Assembly (NCBI GenBank): GCA_021781255.1
Contig: JAJXXG010000470.1
Location: 1 to 8,509 of the forward strand
DNA from: Acidobacteriota bacterium
GTDB lineage: Bacteria; Acidobacteriota; Terriglobia; Terriglobales; Acidobacteriaceae
Direction of reading: 5' to 3'
Length of the DNA: 8,509 nt
The notes below the pieces were generated by a model. It searched no databases, had not been told where the DNA came from, and worked only from the letters and a program-made list of their open reading frames with translations. Shown piece after piece: positions 6,595 through 8,509 of this stretch. The first letter of the stretch is position 1; each line of letters begins with the position of its first letter. The position numbers and the translations under genes were made by a program.

Positions 6595-7482
6595 CTACTG
6601 CAACAGCTTGGTCACTTCCTGCTGCACGCTGTTGGCCTGCGCAAGGGCGGAGATGCCGGTCTGGCTCAGAATCTCGTACTTCGACAGATTCGACGAAGCC
6701 TGCGCGTAGTCAGTGGCCTGCACTGCGTTCTGTGCGGCCGCAATGTTCTGCTGCTGGGTCGCCATCACCTGGCTCACTGAATTCAGCGTGTTGATCTGCG
6801 AGCCCACATAGCCATCCTGCGCCGCAACATTGGTTATCGCCTGGTTCAGGTCTGTCAGTGCCGTCTGCGCATTGCCCTGGCTGGTCAAGTCGGTCGTGCT
6901 CAGGTTTGAGCCGGCGCTGGCCGTGTAGGAGATGGTCTGCGAAGCGTAGCTCAGAGTGCCGCTCGTGTCGCCGATGTTGCTGCTGGAAAGCGTGCTGATG
7001 TTCAGTGCGTCAGTCGAACCACCTGTGGAGGTCGAGTCACCGGTGTAAATATTCACCGCGGTGCCTGAGAACACCTGGTTGCCGTTGTAGGTTGTAGTGG
7101 CGCCAATGTTGCTGATTTCGTCCAGGATCGATTGATACTCCTGATTGGCGGCAGTCAGCTGCGAGCTGTTGAGGGTTCCGTTCGAGGCTTCAGTTGCCAG
7201 CGTCACGGCCCGGTTGAGCAGGTTCGTCACTTGCGAGAGAGCGCCATCGGCCACCTGAAGAAGACCAGAGCCTTCGGTTGCGTTTGTCACAGACTGCGTC
7301 AATGCGGTCGAGTTGGCCTGCAGGCCGTTCACCAGTGAAAGTCCGGCCGCATCATCGGCGCCGGAGTTGATCCGTGAGCCGGAGGAGAGCTGTTGCAGCG
7401 TCTTCGACAGGCTGTTCTGCGTGTTGTTCAGGTTGTTCGCCGCATACATTGCGGAAAGGTTGTTCAATACACCCAGCGACAT
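6595..7482 (-). CDS. fliC: Flagellin, the flagellar filament subunit
   Basis: A 295-residue flagellin, exported through the flagellar secretion system and polymerised into the filament. The conserved N-terminal region covers about 1-140, including MSLGVLNNLSAMYAANNL, LQQLSSGSRINSGADDAAGL at 29-48 and the D1 helix. A short, Ser/Thr/Gly-rich variable part covers about 140-195. The conserved C-terminal region contains ATDYAQASSNLSKYEIL and the end GISALAQANSVQQEVTKLLQ. The small variable region suggests a thin filament lacking large outer domains. Where enteric flagellins have RVRELAVQ in the D1 helix this protein has RAVTLATE. The start at 7482 is chosen because canonical flagellins begin here and AAAGGAG (7489-7495) lies 6 bases upstream. 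An in-frame ATG at 7539 would add 19 non-flagellin residues. The gene heads a leftward group with fliD and fliS, and a near-consensus sigma-28 promoter lies about 100 bases upstream. Confidence 0.96.
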   Translation of the reverse strand: MSLGVLNNLSAMYAANNLNNTQNSLSKTLQQLSSGSRINSGADDAAGLSLVNGLQANSTALTQSVTNATEGSGLLQVADGALSQVTNLLNRAVTLATEASNGTLNSSQLTAANQEYQSILDEISNIGATTTYNGNQVFSGTAVNIYTGDSTSTGGSTDALNISTLSSSNIGDTSGTLSYASQTISYTASAGSNLSTTDLTSQGNAQTALTDLNQAITNVAAQDGYVGSQINTLNSVSQVMATQQQNIAAAQNAVQATDYAQASSNLSKYEILSQTGISALAQANSVQQEVTKLLQ

Positions 7483-7488
7483 GGGTTT

Positions 7489-7495
7489 CTCCTTT
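7489..7495 (-). promoter_or_regulatory. Ribosome binding site fixing the flagellin start
   Basis: AAAGGAG on the minus strand lies 6 bases before the ATG at 7482. It is a strong match to the anti-Shine-Dalgarno sequence and decides for this ATG over the upstream in-frame ATG at 7539. Confidence 0.8.
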
Positions 7496-7590
7496 ACAAG
7501 GTTGGTTCTTGCGGTTACCCGCCCCGTCGCCTCCCCCATAATTCTCCATCCTGGGTTGTCGCCGGATTCGTGCTACCGCGTATGGGCAGT

Positions 7591-7617
7591 TTTTCGGCTG
7601 GGTAAGCACCGACTTTA
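7591..7617 (-). promoter_or_regulatory. Sigma-28 (FliA) promoter of flagellin
   Basis: On the minus strand the sequence reads TAAAGTCG, 11 bases, then GCCGAAAA. The enterobacterial sigma-28 consensus is TAAAGTTT-N11-GCCGATAA. The -35 core TAAAGT, the exact spacing and seven of the eight -10 bases match. Transcription would begin near 7584, giving a leader of about 102 bases before the flagellin ATG. This is the class of promoter expected for late flagellar genes. Confidence 0.82.
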
Positions 7618-7669
7618 GGCACTTAGGTCACATGTCCCAATGCGGACACTCCCTTCTTGTTTAGTCAGT

Positions 7670-7716
7670 CTCCTTCAACCTTTCCTGCCCCATGCCGATA
7701 CACCTTGTTGAAGGAG
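7670..7716 (+). repeat. 10-bp inverted repeat bracketing the flbD promoter and its ribosome binding site
   Basis: CTCCTTCAAC at 7670-7679 is the exact reverse complement of GTTGAAGGAG at 7707-7716, with 27 bases between. The right arm contains the flbD ribosome binding site AAGGAG (7711-7716), and the left arm overlaps the -35 part of the putative sigma-28 promoter. In RNA that starts upstream of 7670, the arms could pair and cover the ribosome binding site. Alternatively it could be a protein-binding operator. The pairing is seen directly; the function is inferred. Confidence 0.6.
7675..7701 (+). promoter_or_regulatory. Putative sigma-28 promoter of flbD-motA
   Basis: TCAACCTT, 11 bases, then GCCGATAC. 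The -10 box matches the consensus GCCGATAA in seven of eight positions, the spacing is exact, and the -35 core TCAA matches TAAA in three of four. Transcription would start near 7708, giving a very short leader that still carries AAGGAG. It is weaker than the divergent flagellin promoter but of the same type. Confidence 0.5.
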
Positions 7717-7725
7717 TACGCCGCC

Positions 7726-8034
7726 ATGATCGAGCTCACGCGCCTGAACGGAAGTCCCATGATCCTAAATAGCGACCTCATCAAGACCGCCGAGGCATCG
7801 CCGGACACCATGCTCACGCTCGTCAATGGTGAAAAGCTCATCGTGCGCGAGGAACTCGATGAAATCGTCGAGCGTGTTCTCGCTTACCGTGCTCGACTTC
7901 TCGCCACCGTCGCTCGACGACTGCCGGCGCTGGGAGACCTTCAGCGTGTCGTCTCGCTCACCACTCTTGACCATTCCGCCGCCACCGGTGCGCCGGCTCC
8001 GGAATCACGCGGCCCCATCTCTCTGGAGCGTTAA
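7726..8034 (+). CDS. flbD: FlbD/SwrD family flagellar protein
   Basis: A 102-residue protein whose first about 56 residues match the small FlbD family: MIELTRLNGSPMILNSDLI, then ASPDTMLTLVNGEKLIVREELDEIVERVLAY. The pattern is T-RLNG, a central NSDLI, TLxNG and a short basic helix. The Bacillus member SwrD raises flagellar motor power and swarming. It is unrelated to the Caulobacter sigma-54 activator also named FlbD. The position directly before motA fits a motor role. Typical members are about 70 residues, so the tail (57-102, Arg- and Ala-rich, then Pro/Gly-rich) is an extension of unknown purpose. The ATG at 7726 is chosen because the family begins MIxLTRLNG and AAGGAG lies 9 bases upstream. 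A longer in-frame start at 7657 would add 23 residues that do not fit the family. motA starts 2 bases after the stop. Confidence 0.9.
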   Translation: MIELTRLNGSPMILNSDLIKTAEASPDTMLTLVNGEKLIVREELDEIVERVLAYRARLLATVARRLPALGDLQRVVSLTTLDHSAATGAPAPESRGPISLER

Positions 8035-8036
8035 CC

Positions 8037-8509
8037 ATGGCTCTCCGCGCTATGAGACAAGTCGATTCACAAACAATGGATAAAGGCAGCATCATCGGGG
8101 TCATCGTGGCCATCGCCGGCATTCTCACCGGCCTCACCATTGAAGGTGGCAACATCGGCCAAATCCTTCAGCCTACAGCCGCTCTTATCGTCTTTGGCGG
8201 CACCATGGGCGCTGTCCTTTTGCAGTTCCCTTTACCCACAGTCCTCGCTGCATTCCGCCGCCTCACCCACATCTTCGCCACACCCCGCAAGCAAAATGAC
8301 CAGCTCATCAAACAGCTCCTCGGCTTTGCTAACAAGGCGCGCCGCAATGGTGTCGTCTCACTCGATGACGACCTTCGTTCCATCGAGGATCCCTTCCTTC
8401 GCCAGACGCTCATGCTCGCCGTCGATGGAACTGAACCCACGGAGCTGCGCAAAATTATGCGAGTCAGCATTGAATCTGCCTCCGACATAGAAGACCACCT
8501 TCCTTCAGT
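8037..8509 (+). CDS. motA: Flagellar motor stator protein MotA, partial (right end cut by window)
   Basis: 157 codons are visible and the frame is open to the window end. MotA, with MotB, forms the ion-conducting stator unit in the inner membrane that drives rotor protein FliG. Visible features are the first helix (about 17-34, MDKGSIIGVIVAIAGILTG), a second helix (about 47-66, TAALIVFGGTMGAVLLQFPL), and the start of the large cytoplasmic loop with KARRNGVVSLDDDL at 100-113 and DPFLRQTLMLAVDG, the MotA signature region. In the usual motif position Glu follows the Gly-Leu-Leu-x-Leu stretch; here Asp110 is found. The start at 8037 is supported by GGAG about 9 bases upstream, but it places 13 residues before MDKGS, where most MotA proteins begin. 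An ATG at 8076 has no ribosome binding site. The 2-base gap after flbD suggests coupled translation. motB would be expected next, beyond the window. Confidence 0.93.
   Translation, partial: MALRAMRQVDSQTMDKGSIIGVIVAIAGILTGLTIEGGNIGQILQPTAALIVFGGTMGAVLLQFPLPTVLAAFRRLTHIFATPRKQNDQLIKQLLGFANKARRNGVVSLDDDLRSIEDPFLRQTLMLAVDGTEPTELRKIMRVSIESASDIEDHLPS

Noticed and set aside
6306..6794. Rightward open frame spanning the fliD-flagellin spacer
   Set aside because: It overlaps the conserved start of fliD and the conserved end of flagellin, and its translation is Pro/Ser/Arg-rich without any recognisable motif.
7483..7539. Flagellin starting at the in-frame ATG at 7539
   Set aside because: It would add 19 residues not found in flagellins, while MSLGVLNN at 7482 has a strong AAAGGAG site. 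The upstream ATG is more likely part of the leader.
7657..7725. flbD starting at 7657
   Set aside because: The extra 23 residues do not fit the family, the region holds a putative promoter, and AAGGAG is placed for the ATG at 7726.

Overview
The window looks like ordinary chromosome from a moderately GC-rich Gram-negative bacterium, most likely an acidobacterium (Acidobacteriaceae / Terriglobia type). The clues are a one-chain LptF-LptG permease, a flagellin that begins MSLGVLNN with an INSGADDAAGLSL motif, an FlbD-MotA gene pair, and a possible leaderless promoter of the TANNNT type. The taxonomic call is inference from protein style, not from a marker gene.

Left part (1-4263, all rightward). 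The window opens in the last codons of a heavy-metal (copper-type) P-type ATPase. Next comes a 781-codon gene that fuses the two LPS-export permeases LptF and LptG into one chain. It is followed by a 583-residue half-size ABC exporter with fused membrane and ATPase domains. This is an envelope/transport block.

Middle part (4267-7482, all leftward). Flagellin, the filament cap FliD and the flagellin chaperone FliS are read in that order towards the left. Flagellin has a near-consensus sigma-28 (FliA) promoter. fliD has a possible sigma-54 type -24/-12 element of its own, and fliS follows fliD by 13 bases. FliS holds flagellin subunits before export, and FliD caps the tip and helps subunits polymerise. 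The fliS end meets the ABC-exporter end tail to tail with 3 bases between them.

Right part (7483-8509). The 243-base spacer between flagellin and flbD carries divergent sigma-28-like promoters. Rightward from it run flbD (swrD-like, linked to motor power) and motA (stator subunit, cut by the window edge), 2 bases apart.

No tRNA, rRNA, CRISPR array, insertion sequence or phage gene was seen. The gene content is conventional. The points worth a second look are a duplicated about 97-residue domain inside FliD, the LptF-LptG fusion, the Asp in the Walker B of an ABC half-exporter that has no visible partner, a 10-bp inverted repeat that brackets the flbD promoter and can cover its ribosome binding site, and a 28-base perfect palindrome with a competing hairpin after flagellin.
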